In this document: in pieces, positions 17,830 through 26,089 of the stretch
Numbering within the stretch: the stretch's first letter is position 1
Layout: the number at the start of each line of letters is the position of its first letter
Notes under the pieces: generated by a model
Seen by the model: only the letters and a program-made list of their open reading frames with translations
The model's database searches: none
What the model was told of the DNA's origin: nothing
From: Chitinophagales bacterium
GTDB taxonomy: Bacteria; Bacteroidota; Bacteroidia; Chitinophagales; Chitinophagaceae
DNA: 64,000 bases
Assembly: GCA_021323755.1 (NCBI GenBank)
Contig: JAJPKJ010000066.1
Span: forward strand, 1 to 64,000
Direction of reading: 5' to 3'
Position numbers and translations under genes: made by a program

Positions 17830-18594
17830 TTAATGTTGAAAGACGTTTTTAAGATTTGCAGAAATATTGATTTCGACCTCTTCATATTTTAATCTCCGAA
17901 TTGTTTTTGACGATTTAAACATCATCTTTCTGAAATACTTTTTAAAATTATTTCCTCCTGCTTTAAATAATCTTTTATGCGCAAACCATATAAGCAGCGA
18001 GGTGAGAATAAAGAAATATTTATAACCTTGATAAGTCCAATTTCTCCCAAATGAATTCTTCCTTGAGTATATCATAAGTAATCGCTCATGCTGAAATTGG
18101 ATATGCGCAGCTTCATCAATCAAAATATCGTTACAGATCTGTTTCAATAAGCCGCAGGCAGTAGCGTCTTTCATCGACTGATAAAATATCTGTGCAGCGC
18201 TTTCAACGGTAATAACGGCAAGGGTCCATAATTCCATACTGGTATTGCAGTATCTTATTTTTCTGAATAATGTATCTCCCCAGTTTGTTTTGATCCTGGG
18301 CTGATTGATCATGTCCAGGTAAATCCCAAGATTATTACCGTGCTTTTGTTCTTCTTTAATAAACAGTTCAACAGCTTTTACGTAATACGGGTCATTAATT
18401 TTCGCCGCATATTTTTTACATGCATTGACCAAATGTTTTCCGTCGGAGGTTTCTCCAAGTTGCCATGCCTGGAGCGATTTTAAAACCGTGCCTAACTCCT
18501 TTGCCGATAAGCATGGATCCTGGGTCCAGTCAATTCTTTTTACCTGCAGGTTTTGCTTGAAATAATTCACCCATTGTTGTGAAGTTCTCATCAT
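17830..18594 (-). CDS. Ferritin-like diiron-type protein
   Basis: This 254-residue protein has the metal-ligand pattern of a ferritin-like four-helix bundle: E48, E82-x-x-H85 (in EEQKHG), E131 (VESAAQIFYQ) and E161-x-x-H164 (DEAAHIQFQHER). That is two ExxH motifs plus two single glutamates, which fits a diiron oxidase or oxygenase centre. A hydrophobic stretch at ~190-208 may anchor it to the membrane, and a basic tail follows. The substrate is unknown; similarity to AurF-type or fatty-acid-modifying diiron proteins is only at motif level. A palindromic operator lies 83 bp upstream, matching the one in front of the linked regulator's operon. Confidence 0.75.
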   Translation of the reverse strand: MMRTSQQWVNYFKQNLQVKRIDWTQDPCLSAKELGTVLKSLQAWQLGETSDGKHLVNACKKYAAKINDPYYVKAVELFIKEEQKHGNNLGIYLDMINQPRIKTNWGDTLFRKIRYCNTSMELWTLAVITVESAAQIFYQSMKDATACGLLKQICNDILIDEAAHIQFQHERLLMIYSRKNSFGRNWTYQGYKYFFILTSLLIWFAHKRLFKAGGNNFKKYFRKMMFKSSKTIRRLKYEEVEINISANLKNVFQH

Positions 18595-18676
18595 TTATCA
18601 TGTAGCATTTTACTGTTATGGAGATTTACTTGGTTTTCAAAAAAAAAATCTAGTTCCAGATCACTGCTTTTAAAAG

Positions 18677-18695
18677 TGCTTTGAATTACAAAGTA
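18677..18695. promoter_or_regulatory. Candidate operator 2 for the winged-helix regulator
   Basis: This 19-bp inverted repeat, TGCTTTG and CAAAGTA around 5 bases, differs by one arm base from the perfect repeat at 19670. It lies between the regulator's stop codon and the ferritin-like gene's start, 83 bp upstream of the latter. The TTTG within it on the minus strand resembles a Bacteroidota -7 element. Binding by the neighbouring regulator is inference from the matched sites. Confidence 0.6.
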
Positions 18696-18711
18696 TTTAT
18701 GCAAAAAAAAA

Positions 18712-19011
18712 TTATTTTGCCCCTTTAATCATGTTTTCCAATCCCCCCAAATGTTCTTTAAATGCTTTTTCCCCTGCTTTCGTTATAGAATAAGTTGTAT
18801 TTGTTTTCCGGCCGATAAATCCTTTCTTCACTTTGATATAACCATTCTCTTCGAGGTTTGACAAATGTGAAGCAAGATTTCCGTCTGTTACCTGTAACAA
18901 TTCTTTCAGGTCGTTGAAATTAATCTCTTCATTGACCAGCAATACACTCATCACACCCAAACGGACACGACTATCGAAAACCTTATTTAAACTATCGATC
19001 GGATTCTTCAT
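18712..19011 (-). CDS. Winged-helix transcriptional regulator (ArsR/MarR-like)
   Basis: This 99-residue single-domain DNA-binding protein fits a winged helix-turn-helix: the recognition helix is near VTDGNLASHLSNLEENGYI and the wing near GRKTNTTYSITKAGEKAF. There is no ligand or metal-binding cysteine, so the signal it senses is not evident. The family usually acts as a dimeric repressor binding short palindromes. The gene is 5 bp downstream of a membrane-protein gene in the same operon, and two near-identical palindromes flank this operon, one upstream of it and one upstream of the following ferritin-like gene, suggesting autoregulation plus control of that gene. Confidence 0.88.
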   Translation of the reverse strand: MKNPIDSLNKVFDSRVRLGVMSVLLVNEEINFNDLKELLQVTDGNLASHLSNLEENGYIKVKKGFIGRKTNTTYSITKAGEKAFKEHLGGLENMIKGAK

Positions 19012-19016
19012 TCTAA

Positions 19017-19664
19017 TTAACTTTTAACACGCTCATATTTCCACCACATCCAGGTGCCGTAAATAATATGGAGTACGCCAAAGCCAGCTGCCCAAAAATA
19101 TAACCCAAAACCTATCTCCCAAAAACTGATCACACCCAAAATCAATTCTGCATAACCGAGGTAACGAATTTCAGCCAAAGTGTACTTGCTGGCGTTCACC
19201 AGCGCCAATCCATAAAATACAAGGCAAGACGAAGCAACCAACTCATAGTACCCCAATTGCATCATCCGCAAGATCACAATGCCACCAACCATCATCGGAA
19301 TAGCCGTATTAATAAGTAACCTTTTCGCAGTTAAACCCCATAATGGAATTTTATTTTTTTTACTGCGCAGGTAAGTAAAAATAAATGCGAAAACAAATGC
19401 CGCCATAAAGGTGAACAATGCAATTAACATTAATTCCTGAAGCAATCCTATTTGTGGAAAACTAAAAATATCATGGGTTGTTTTGTCCGTGTTCGCCTCA
19501 GTGCTATATTGGGTAATCTTATTATGTGCAAACCAGGCTCCCAGCAATGCACAAATTCCTGCGGCAATCCCACTCCAACCGCTCAAACTGATAAAGCGTG
19601 AAGAACGTTCCATCATTTTTTTAATGTCCTGCAGGGCTTCCAAAGATTCATCTTGACTATACAT
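19017..19664 (-). CDS. Membrane protein co-transcribed with the winged-helix regulator
   Basis: This 215-residue protein has a short charged cytoplasmic N-terminus (LEALQDIKKMMERSSRFISLSG) followed by about six membrane helices. I chose the ATG at 19664; the in-frame ATG 48 bases upstream would translate the operator itself. In Bacteroidota such ERSSRFISLSG proteins are often paired with a small winged-helix regulator, and together they may form a membrane sensor with its transcription factor; that pairing is from general knowledge and the sensor role is inference. The operator ends 5 bp before the start codon, so the leader must be very short. Confidence 0.75.
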   Translation of the reverse strand: MYSQDESLEALQDIKKMMERSSRFISLSGWSGIAAGICALLGAWFAHNKITQYSTEANTDKTTHDIFSFPQIGLLQELMLIALFTFMAAFVFAFIFTYLRSKKNKIPLWGLTAKRLLINTAIPMMVGGIVILRMMQLGYYELVASSCLVFYGLALVNASKYTLAEIRYLGYAELILGVISFWEIGFGLYFWAAGFGVLHIIYGTWMWWKYERVKS

Positions 19665-19669
19665 AAAAG

Positions 19670-19688
19670 TACTTTGAAATACAAAGTA
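19670..19688. promoter_or_regulatory. Candidate operator 1 for the winged-helix regulator
   Basis: TACTTTGAAATACAAAGTA is a perfect inverted repeat with 7-bp arms and a 5-base spacer, directly upstream of the membrane protein-regulator operon. On the minus strand it contains TACTTTG, similar to the -7 element TAnnTTTG, so a bound repressor would cover the promoter. The second copy is at 18677. Confidence 0.65.
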
Positions 19689-19808
19689 AATAATAAAATA
19701 TAATGGCTCCAAATCTTTTGCAAGATTATTTTCTCATTAACAATGCCGATGATTGAAATATTTTTTCATAATTTACCCTTCGATTTTTTCCAATCAAATT
19801 CCGATTGC

Positions 19809-21311
19809 ATGTCAGACAAATTCATCCTTGCTCTTGATCAGGGCACTACGAGTTCACGGGCTATTCTTTTCGATCACTCCGGTAATATCATTAATGTTGC
19901 GCAAAAAGAATTCACCCAATTCTACCCCAGGCCCGGCTGGGTTGAGCATGATGCAGAAGAAATCTGGTCATCCCAATATGGTGTTTTAGCGGAAGTATTG
20001 GCCAAGAAAAATATTTCACCCCAACAAATTGCAGCCATCGGAATCACCAATCAGCGCGAAACAACAATTGTGTGGGATCGCGCAACGGGCAAACCAATTT
20101 ATCATGCCATTGTTTGGCAAGACCGAAGAACGGCTGAATATTGCGATGAATTAAAAGCAAAAGGGTTATCAAAAAAAATCCAGGAAAAGACAGGATTGAT
20201 CATTGACGCCTATTTTTCCGCAACCAAATTAAAATGGATTCTTGATCATGTCCCCGGCGCAAAAGCAAAAGCAGAAAAGGGAGAACTCGCATTTGGAACG
20301 GTTGATAGTTGGCTAATTTGGAAATTGACAAATGGAAAATTACATGTCACCGATGTCACCAATGCGTCGCGAACCATGTTACTCAACATTAATAACTGCG
20401 AATGGGATGATGAACTTTTGAAAATATTTGATGTTCCGAAAAATATACTGCCGCAGGTAAAACCATCCAGCGAAATTTATGGAACAAGTGAAACAATTGC
20501 GCCGAGTACAGAAATCCCGATTGCTGGTATCGCGGGCGATCAGCAGGCTGCCTTATTCGGGCAACTATGCACCCAGGCCGGCATGGTAAAAAACACCTAC
20601 GGTACTGGTTGTTTCATGTTAATGAATACCGGGACAAAGGCAGTCACTTCTCAAAACAACCTATTGACCACCGTTGCCTGGAAGATCAATGATAAAGTTG
20701 AATATGCGCTGGAAGGAAGCATTTTCATTGCAGGTGCAGTGGTGCAATGGCTGCGCGACGGATTGCATTTTATTCATTCTTCTGCGGATGTGGAGGCCTT
20801 GGCAACGCAAGTGAAGGAAACCGATGGGGTGTATATGGTTCCTGCATTTGCAGGACTCGGTGCGCCGCATTGGAATCAGTATGCACGCGGAGCCATTTTC
20901 GGGATGACGCGTGGCACAACCCATGCACACATCGCCCGCGCTTCACTGGAGAGCATCGCCTATCAAACAAACGATGTACTCAAAGCTATGGAGGCAGATT
21001 CAGGGATCAGTATTAAAGAATTGCGTGTTGATGGTGGTGCAACCGCAAATAATTTATTAATGCAATTCCAATCCGATATTTTACAAGTGCCGGTTGTTCG
21101 TCCAAAAGTTTATGAAACAACAGCGCTGGGGGCAGCTTATCTCGCAGGACTTGCAGTCGGTTATTGGAAAAGCGTAAATGATATTCAACAACAATGGCAG
21201 GTTGATAAAAAGTTCATTCCATCTATGCCTGTTGAAAAAACAAAAGAATTATTAAAAGGATGGGAGCGCGCAGTAAAAGCAAGTATTGCATGGGCAGACC
21301 AGAAGTCATGA
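19809..21311 (+). CDS. glpK: Glycerol kinase
   Basis: This 500-residue FGGY-family kinase phosphorylates glycerol to glycerol 3-phosphate with ATP. The N-terminal ATP-binding motif is [16 protein letters not shown], the substrate region contains [11 protein letters not shown], and the C-terminal FGGY signature stretch is [18 protein letters not shown]. The ATG at 19809 gives [11 protein letters not shown], the usual start; a longer in-frame form adds an unrelated F-rich stretch. It is the first gene of glpK-glpD-glpF. No glpR-like regulator or dihydroxyacetone pathway gene is next to it. Confidence 0.97.
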   Translation: MSDKFILALDQGTTSSRAILFDHSGNIINVAQKEFTQFYPRPGWVEHDAEEIWSSQYGVLAEVLAKKNISPQQIAAIGITNQRETTIVWDRATGKPIYHAIVWQDRRTAEYCDELKAKGLSKKIQEKTGLIIDAYFSATKLKWILDHVPGAKAKAEKGELAFGTVDSWLIWKLTNGKLHVTDVTNASRTMLLNINNCEWDDELLKIFDVPKNILPQVKPSSEIYGTSETIAPSTEIPIAGIAGDQQAALFGQLCTQAGMVKNTYGTGCFMLMNTGTKAVTSQNNLLTTVAWKINDKVEYALEGSIFIAGAVVQWLRDGLHFIHSSADVEALATQVKETDGVYMVPAFAGLGAPHWNQYARGAIFGMTRGTTHAHIARASLESIAYQTNDVLKAMEADSGISIKELRVDGGATANNLLMQFQSDILQVPVVRPKVYETTALGAAYLAGLAVGYWKSVNDIQQQWQVDKKFIPSMPVEKTKELLKGWERAVKASIAWADQKS

Positions 21312-21378
21312 GCCTTTGGCAAATAGCTTTTTGGTGTTGACAAAATACGAAGAACCAAACATTATAATATTCAGCTTG

Positions 21379-22938
21379 ATGAACCGCCAGCAAATGATTC
21401 TACAACTGCAATCACATCCCCGAGAATGGGATATTTGTATTATCGGGGGTGGTGCAACCGGATTAGGAGCAGCGGTGGATGCAGCTTCGCGGGGATTCAA
21501 GACGATTCTTTTTGAGCAATATGATTTTGCCAAAGGCACTTCATCCCGATCAACAAAACTGGTTCATGGCGGTGTTCGATACCTGCAGCAGGGAAATATC
21601 AAACTGGTTATGGAAGCCCTTCACGAAAGAGGAATTTTAAAAAAGAATGCGCCGCACCTGGTAAAAAATCAATCTTTCATTGTTCCGAATTACAAATGGT
21701 GGGAAGGTCCTTTTTATGGGATCGGATTAAAAGTGTATGATTGGATGAGCGGAAGTTTGGGACTAGGACCATCTCAGTTCTTATCAAAGGAAGAAACGCT
21801 GGAACGCGCGCCAACATTAGATGCTGAAGGATTAAAAGGAGGTGTTCTGTATCACGATGGGCAATTTGATGATGCCCGATTGGCCATTAATCTTGCGCAA
21901 ACCGCCGTTGAAAATGATGCTACACTTATAAATTATTGCGAGGTAAAAAATCTCATCAAAACGAATTCAAAAATTACGGGTGTGCATATCCGTGATACAT
22001 TGAATAATAAAGATCAGGAAATAAAAGCCAAAGCCATCATTAATGCCACAGGTGTTTTCACTGATTCCATCTTACAGATGGATAATAAAAAAAACGAACA
22101 CATTATTGCCCCCAGCCAGGGTGTGCATATTGTTCTGGATAAAGAATTTTTACCCGGCGAATCTGCAATCATGGTTCCGCACACCGATGATGGTCGCGTA
22201 TTGTTCGCTGTTCCCTGGCATAATAAAATCATCATCGGCACAACAGATACTTCGGTTGACAACCCTTCTGCAGAGCCGGTTGCCATGGAAGAAGAAATAA
22301 ATTTTATCCTGCTCCAGATCGGGAAATATCTGACCAAGATTCCGACAGTAACGGATATACGAAGTGTGTTCGCCGGATTAAGACCCTTGGTAAAATCAAG
22401 CGGTAAAAAAACTGCCGAGCTTTCCAGAGATCATCTCATCACGGTTTCTGATTCAGGATTAATAACCATCACCGGCGGCAAATGGACAACCTATCGGCAC
22501 ATGGCAGAAGATGTGATTGATGTGGCGATTGAAAAATCAGGATTGAATAATAACAAGTGCATTACAAAAACATTAAAGATTCACGGCGCAAAAGAAACTG
22601 CTGATTATAATGCGCCGCTTTATTATTTCGGAACTGATGTTGAAAATATCAATGCATTAATACAAAAAGACGGATCGCTTGGGGAATTAATTCATCCGAA
22701 GCTCCCTTATATAAAGGCAGAAATTATTTTTGCCGTGCAAAATGAAATGTGCATGACCATTGAAGATGCTTTGGCGCGAAGAACAAGAGCATTATTTTTA
22801 GATGCGGAAGCCGCCATTCAATCGGCGCAGAAAGTTGCAGTGATCATGGCAAATGAAATGAACAAGGATGAAAGCTGGATAAAAGAACAAGTAGCATCCT
22901 TTAATGAATTGGCAAAAAATTATCTAGCGAAAACGTAA
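21379..22938 (+). CDS. glpD: Aerobic glycerol-3-phosphate dehydrogenase
   Basis: This 519-residue FAD enzyme oxidises glycerol 3-phosphate to dihydroxyacetone phosphate and passes electrons to the quinone pool at the inner membrane. The dinucleotide-binding motif is IIGGGATGLGAAVDAASRG, the GTSSRSTKLVHGGVRYL stretch is a family signature, and TGGKWTTYRHMAEDV marks the C-terminal part of the FAD domain. The start at 21379 (MNRQQM) sits 67 bp after glpK. A longer frame overlapping the end of glpK is unlikely. It lies in one operon with glpK and glpF. Confidence 0.97.
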   Translation: MNRQQMILQLQSHPREWDICIIGGGATGLGAAVDAASRGFKTILFEQYDFAKGTSSRSTKLVHGGVRYLQQGNIKLVMEALHERGILKKNAPHLVKNQSFIVPNYKWWEGPFYGIGLKVYDWMSGSLGLGPSQFLSKEETLERAPTLDAEGLKGGVLYHDGQFDDARLAINLAQTAVENDATLINYCEVKNLIKTNSKITGVHIRDTLNNKDQEIKAKAIINATGVFTDSILQMDNKKNEHIIAPSQGVHIVLDKEFLPGESAIMVPHTDDGRVLFAVPWHNKIIIGTTDTSVDNPSAEPVAMEEEINFILLQIGKYLTKIPTVTDIRSVFAGLRPLVKSSGKKTAELSRDHLITVSDSGLITITGGKWTTYRHMAEDVIDVAIEKSGLNNNKCITKTLKIHGAKETADYNAPLYYFGTDVENINALIQKDGSLGELIHPKLPYIKAEIIFAVQNEMCMTIEDALARRTRALFLDAEAAIQSAQKVAVIMANEMNKDESWIKEQVASFNELAKNYLAKT

Positions 22939-23085
22939 TGGGATTGTAGCCGCGCAAGTGAGTGAGCAAGGATTGTTGTATAAAAAGAATGCTGGTTACA
23001 AGACTAGTTTTAATATTTATTGGCAAAAATCAGTGTTCCTAGAGTATTAGAAACCGAAATTCATAAATCTAAAATCGTAAATCAA

Positions 23086-23817
23086 ATGACACCTTTCCTC
23101 GGAGAACTAATCGGCACGGCATTACTTATCACATTAGGCGGCGGCGTTGTCGCCAATGTAATATTGAATAAGACAAAAGGCAATAATAGTGGCTGGATCG
23201 TGATTGCTTTTGGATGGGCGATGGCTGTGTATGTTGGTGTTTTTGTTGCAGCACCGTATAGTGGAGCGCATCTGAACCCTGCAGTAACACTGGGTTTTGC
23301 CTTTGCTGGAAAGTTTGAGTGGAATTTAGTCGCCACTTATATCATAGCGCAACTGATGGGTGCAATGCTTGGCGCTTTTATCGTTTGGATCGTATATCGT
23401 CAGCATTTTAATGAAACCGATGATGCCAACAGTAAACTTGCCGTATTCTGCACTGCGCCTGCCATTCGCAGTCCGTTGAATAATCTGTTGTCGGAAATTA
23501 CCGGAACTTTTGTATTGGTTTTTGCTGCATTATATATTGTTGGTCCATCGCTTAATGTCAATAATACAGATGGTAAAATCGGGCTCGGCGCAATTGGTGC
23601 GTTGCCTGTCGCTTTCCTGGTCCTGGCAATTGGTCTTTCCCTTGGTGGCACTACTGGTTACGCAATTAATCCGGCGCGCGATCTTGGTCCCCGTATCCTG
23701 CATTTTATCTTACCGATCAATAAAAAAAGAGACAGTGACTGGAATTATGCGTGGGTACCGGTACTTGGTCCCATAATCGGTGGCTTGCTTGCCGCTTTTT
23801 TATTTAAGCTGATATGA
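23086..23817 (+). CDS. glpF: Glycerol uptake facilitator (aquaglyceroporin)
   Basis: This 243-residue MIP-family channel has two half-helix motifs: NPA at 64-66 (GAHLNPAVTLG) and NPARD at 195-199. The aspartate following the second NPAR is characteristic of glycerol-conducting members rather than water-only aquaporins. About six hydrophobic helices are visible. I chose the ATG at 23086 (MTPFLGELIGTALL); an in-frame TTG at 23020 would add 22 residues that do not look like the family. It follows glpD by 147 bp and lets glycerol enter for GlpK. Confidence 0.95.
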   Translation: MTPFLGELIGTALLITLGGGVVANVILNKTKGNNSGWIVIAFGWAMAVYVGVFVAAPYSGAHLNPAVTLGFAFAGKFEWNLVATYIIAQLMGAMLGAFIVWIVYRQHFNETDDANSKLAVFCTAPAIRSPLNNLLSEITGTFVLVFAALYIVGPSLNVNNTDGKIGLGAIGALPVAFLVLAIGLSLGGTTGYAINPARDLGPRILHFILPINKKRDSDWNYAWVPVLGPIIGGLLAAFLFKLI

Positions 23818-23870
23818 GAAGGGATCATTAATCTTGGATTAACTATCCCTAATTTGCACAAAAATATTTC

Positions 23871-24902
23871 ATGCCTTCTGAAGTTCATTACAACGATTAT
23901 TTGCAGTTAGATAAGATTCTTCATGCGCAGCTTCCTGAAAGCGAAAAACTACAACAACCTGCACATGATGAAATGTTGTTCATCATCATTCATCAGAGCT
24001 ATGAATTATGGTTTAAGCAATTGTTGTTTGAAGTGAATTCGATTTGTGAGATCATGAAGAAGCCTGCACTTAATGATAACTCACCGGAATTACAGACCGT
24101 TGTTCATCGATTATCAAGATGTGTCACCATTTTAAAATTACTTGTTCATCAAATTGATGTAATGGAAACGATGAACCCGATGGATTTTTTAGATTTCCGT
24201 GATATGCTACGTCCGGCCTCGGGTTTTCAAAGCTGGCAGTTCAAAACGCTCGAAGCCTTGCTGGGATTGAAATACGAGCATCGCTATGGGAAGGAATATT
24301 ATATTTCTCAATTAAGAAAGGAAGAAATTGATATTGTAAGAAAAGCGGAACTGGAAAGATCATTATTACAATTGGTGAACAGCTGGCTGGAACGAATGCC
24401 TTTTTTTGATGAAGAAGAAAACTGGAAAAATTTTCATCATCATCCAGATGAAAAAAATTTGCACCCATTTTGGACGGAGTACAGAAAATGTTATGTAGAA
24501 AGTTTAGCAGAAGCGGAAAAAGAAAACCTGAATTTGTTTGACAAGATTTTTTTCGAGAACCAGCAGCAAAGTCTATCCAACATCGCCAACCGTTCAGCAT
24601 TATTCATCATGCTATATCGCGGTTATCCGGTTTTGCAATTGCCTTATCAATTATTGAATCAATTGCTTGAAATTGATGAGCAACTGAGCACATGGCGTTA
24701 CCGACACATGAATATGGTTCACCGAACCATTGGAACGCGTATTGGAACCGGTGGAAGTACGGGAAAAGATTATCTGCAGTCAGCCTTGAACAAGCATTAT
24801 ATTTTCAAAGAAATTGCTCAGCTGACCAGTTTTCTTATCGAAAGAAAAAAACTGCCGCAACTCAGTAACGAAATGGAAAGAAGATTAGGATTCATGCATT
24901 AA
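23871..24902 (+). CDS. kynA: Tryptophan 2,3-dioxygenase
   Basis: This 343-residue heme enzyme opens the indole ring of tryptophan to N-formylkynurenine, the first step of the kynurenine pathway. Signature stretches are HDEMLFIIIHQSYELWFKQLLFE near the N-terminus and YRHMNMVHRTIGTRIGTGGSTG near the C-terminus; the histidine of the latter is the likely heme ligand. No other kynurenine-pathway gene is adjacent. It is 53 bp downstream of glpF on the same strand but is functionally unrelated, so it may have its own promoter. Confidence 0.95.
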   Translation: MPSEVHYNDYLQLDKILHAQLPESEKLQQPAHDEMLFIIIHQSYELWFKQLLFEVNSICEIMKKPALNDNSPELQTVVHRLSRCVTILKLLVHQIDVMETMNPMDFLDFRDMLRPASGFQSWQFKTLEALLGLKYEHRYGKEYYISQLRKEEIDIVRKAELERSLLQLVNSWLERMPFFDEEENWKNFHHHPDEKNLHPFWTEYRKCYVESLAEAEKENLNLFDKIFFENQQQSLSNIANRSALFIMLYRGYPVLQLPYQLLNQLLEIDEQLSTWRYRHMNMVHRTIGTRIGTGGSTGKDYLQSALNKHYIFKEIAQLTSFLIERKKLPQLSNEMERRLGFMH

Positions 24903-24911
24903 ATAACCTTC

Positions 24912-25796
24912 TTAGAAAAATCTCCCTGCCCCTGAAATTTTTCGATACGGTCTCGAAAAAAAGTCATCTACATTTTTGTTGAAATCATCCTTATAAACGA
25001 TTGGTGTGCTGTGCCCCGAATTGGGCAATATCCATAAATAGGCATTGGGTATATTTTGAAAGATGAGGAGCGTGTGAGCTGGTTTCAATATATCATGATC
25101 GCCGCCGATCACCAATGTCGGATTCCTGATCGCGTTCAAATCAGATAATGGGATATGTGGTTCTTCAACCAACAAACGCATGAGTTTCCATTGTGTTTTT
25201 TCTGCAGCGTTTTTTGTCGCTTTATTTTTTAGCATATTGTACTCGGGTTTTACCAAATCCTCCACATCCTGGTTAACAGCAGAACTATCGGGAGTAAGAT
25301 TTGCCCCGGTAACGGCTAATTTCTTGACTTTTTCGGGATGACGAATGGCAAGCAGCAATCCCTCGATCCCCCCATCGCTCCATCCAATCACATAAGCGGA
25401 ATCAACCTTCAATGCGCTTAATAAAGCCGCATAATCGTCAGTTATCATCTCATAGGACAGCGAATCCCCATCGTCTTTCGATTTGCCCTGTGCCCTGCTG
25501 TCGGCGATGATCACTTTATATTTTTGCGAGAAATACGGGATCTGGTAAATGAAATTATTGATGGAGCCGCCATTACCATGAATGATCAAAAGCGGTTGTC
25601 CTTCGCCATAAACCTCACAATACATTTTAAACCCGCGTATATCATAATATTTGCCGGCTGCCGGATTATTGCCATAAGGAACCTTGCCGTTTTTTATCTG
25701 GTTATTAAAATCGTCCTCAATTTTTTTCAGGTCCTGGGAAACGGCAATGGCAGCAGTTGTTTGACCAAGGATCAAAAGCAAAAAAAACTTTTTCAT
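24912..25796 (-). CDS. Exported alpha/beta hydrolase
   Basis: This 294-residue alpha/beta hydrolase has an N-terminal signal peptide (MKKFFLLLILGQTTAAIAVSQ). The nucleophile elbow is GWSDGG (serine nucleophile), preceded by the oxyanion-region motif IHGNGGSINNF. The acid residue fits the aspartate in VIGGDHDIL and the base is the histidine in PNSGHSTPI. The fold is close to proline-iminopeptidase/epoxide-hydrolase-like enzymes but the substrate cannot be assigned. It is convergent with kynA at 9 bp and divergent from mreB. Confidence 0.85.
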   Translation of the reverse strand: MKKFFLLLILGQTTAAIAVSQDLKKIEDDFNNQIKNGKVPYGNNPAAGKYYDIRGFKMYCEVYGEGQPLLIIHGNGGSINNFIYQIPYFSQKYKVIIADSRAQGKSKDDGDSLSYEMITDDYAALLSALKVDSAYVIGWSDGGIEGLLLAIRHPEKVKKLAVTGANLTPDSSAVNQDVEDLVKPEYNMLKNKATKNAAEKTQWKLMRLLVEEPHIPLSDLNAIRNPTLVIGGDHDILKPAHTLLIFQNIPNAYLWILPNSGHSTPIVYKDDFNKNVDDFFSRPYRKISGAGRFF

Positions 25797-26001
25797 AACA
25801 GTGTTTTGGAGTTATTTTCTTAATCAGAAAAGGAAGTTACATTATTCGTGGTCTATCTTCAAAATAATAATCCTGTTTGCTGCCGAAATGTTGCCGTCAT
25901 TTATTCACAATACAATGCAAAAAACTTCGTTAATGAAGCTAACTGCAAAAAGGCTTTAACAACGATTTGGCGATTGGCTTTCATTATCAGGAAATACTTG
26001 C

Positions 26002-26026
26002 TAAACAAAGATGTTCACTTTGTTTA
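26002..26026. promoter_or_regulatory. Long inverted repeat upstream of mreB
   Basis: The 9-bp arms TAAACAAAG and CTTTGTTTA match perfectly around a 7-base spacer. The repeat ends 63 bp before the mreB start, where a promoter is expected, and the 3' arm overlaps TCACTTTG, one base off the -7 consensus. There is no T-run, so a terminator is unlikely. I read it as a candidate operator for the mreBCD operon. The rest of the 293-bp gap (25797-26089) has a lone DnaA-box match at 25901 and no convincing gene. Confidence 0.5.
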
Positions 26027-26089
26027 TTCGAATTATTTGATTCAATTTTGCAGGCATTATTGCTGAAACTTAAAACAGGACTTTTCTAA

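Noticed and set aside
23020-23085. TTG start adding 22 residues to GlpF
   Set aside because: The added stretch does not resemble aquaglyceroporins; the ATG at 23086 gives the usual N-terminus.
25901-25909. Lone DnaA box (TTATTCACA) upstream of mreB
   Set aside because: A single exact match is expected by chance in a window of this size; the cluster at 50.6-50.9 kb is what stands out.
25848-26066. 72-residue open reading frame upstream of mreB
   Set aside because: It has no recognisable domain or signal peptide, is rich in cysteine and asparagine from AT-rich DNA, and overlaps the inverted repeat and probable promoter of mreB.
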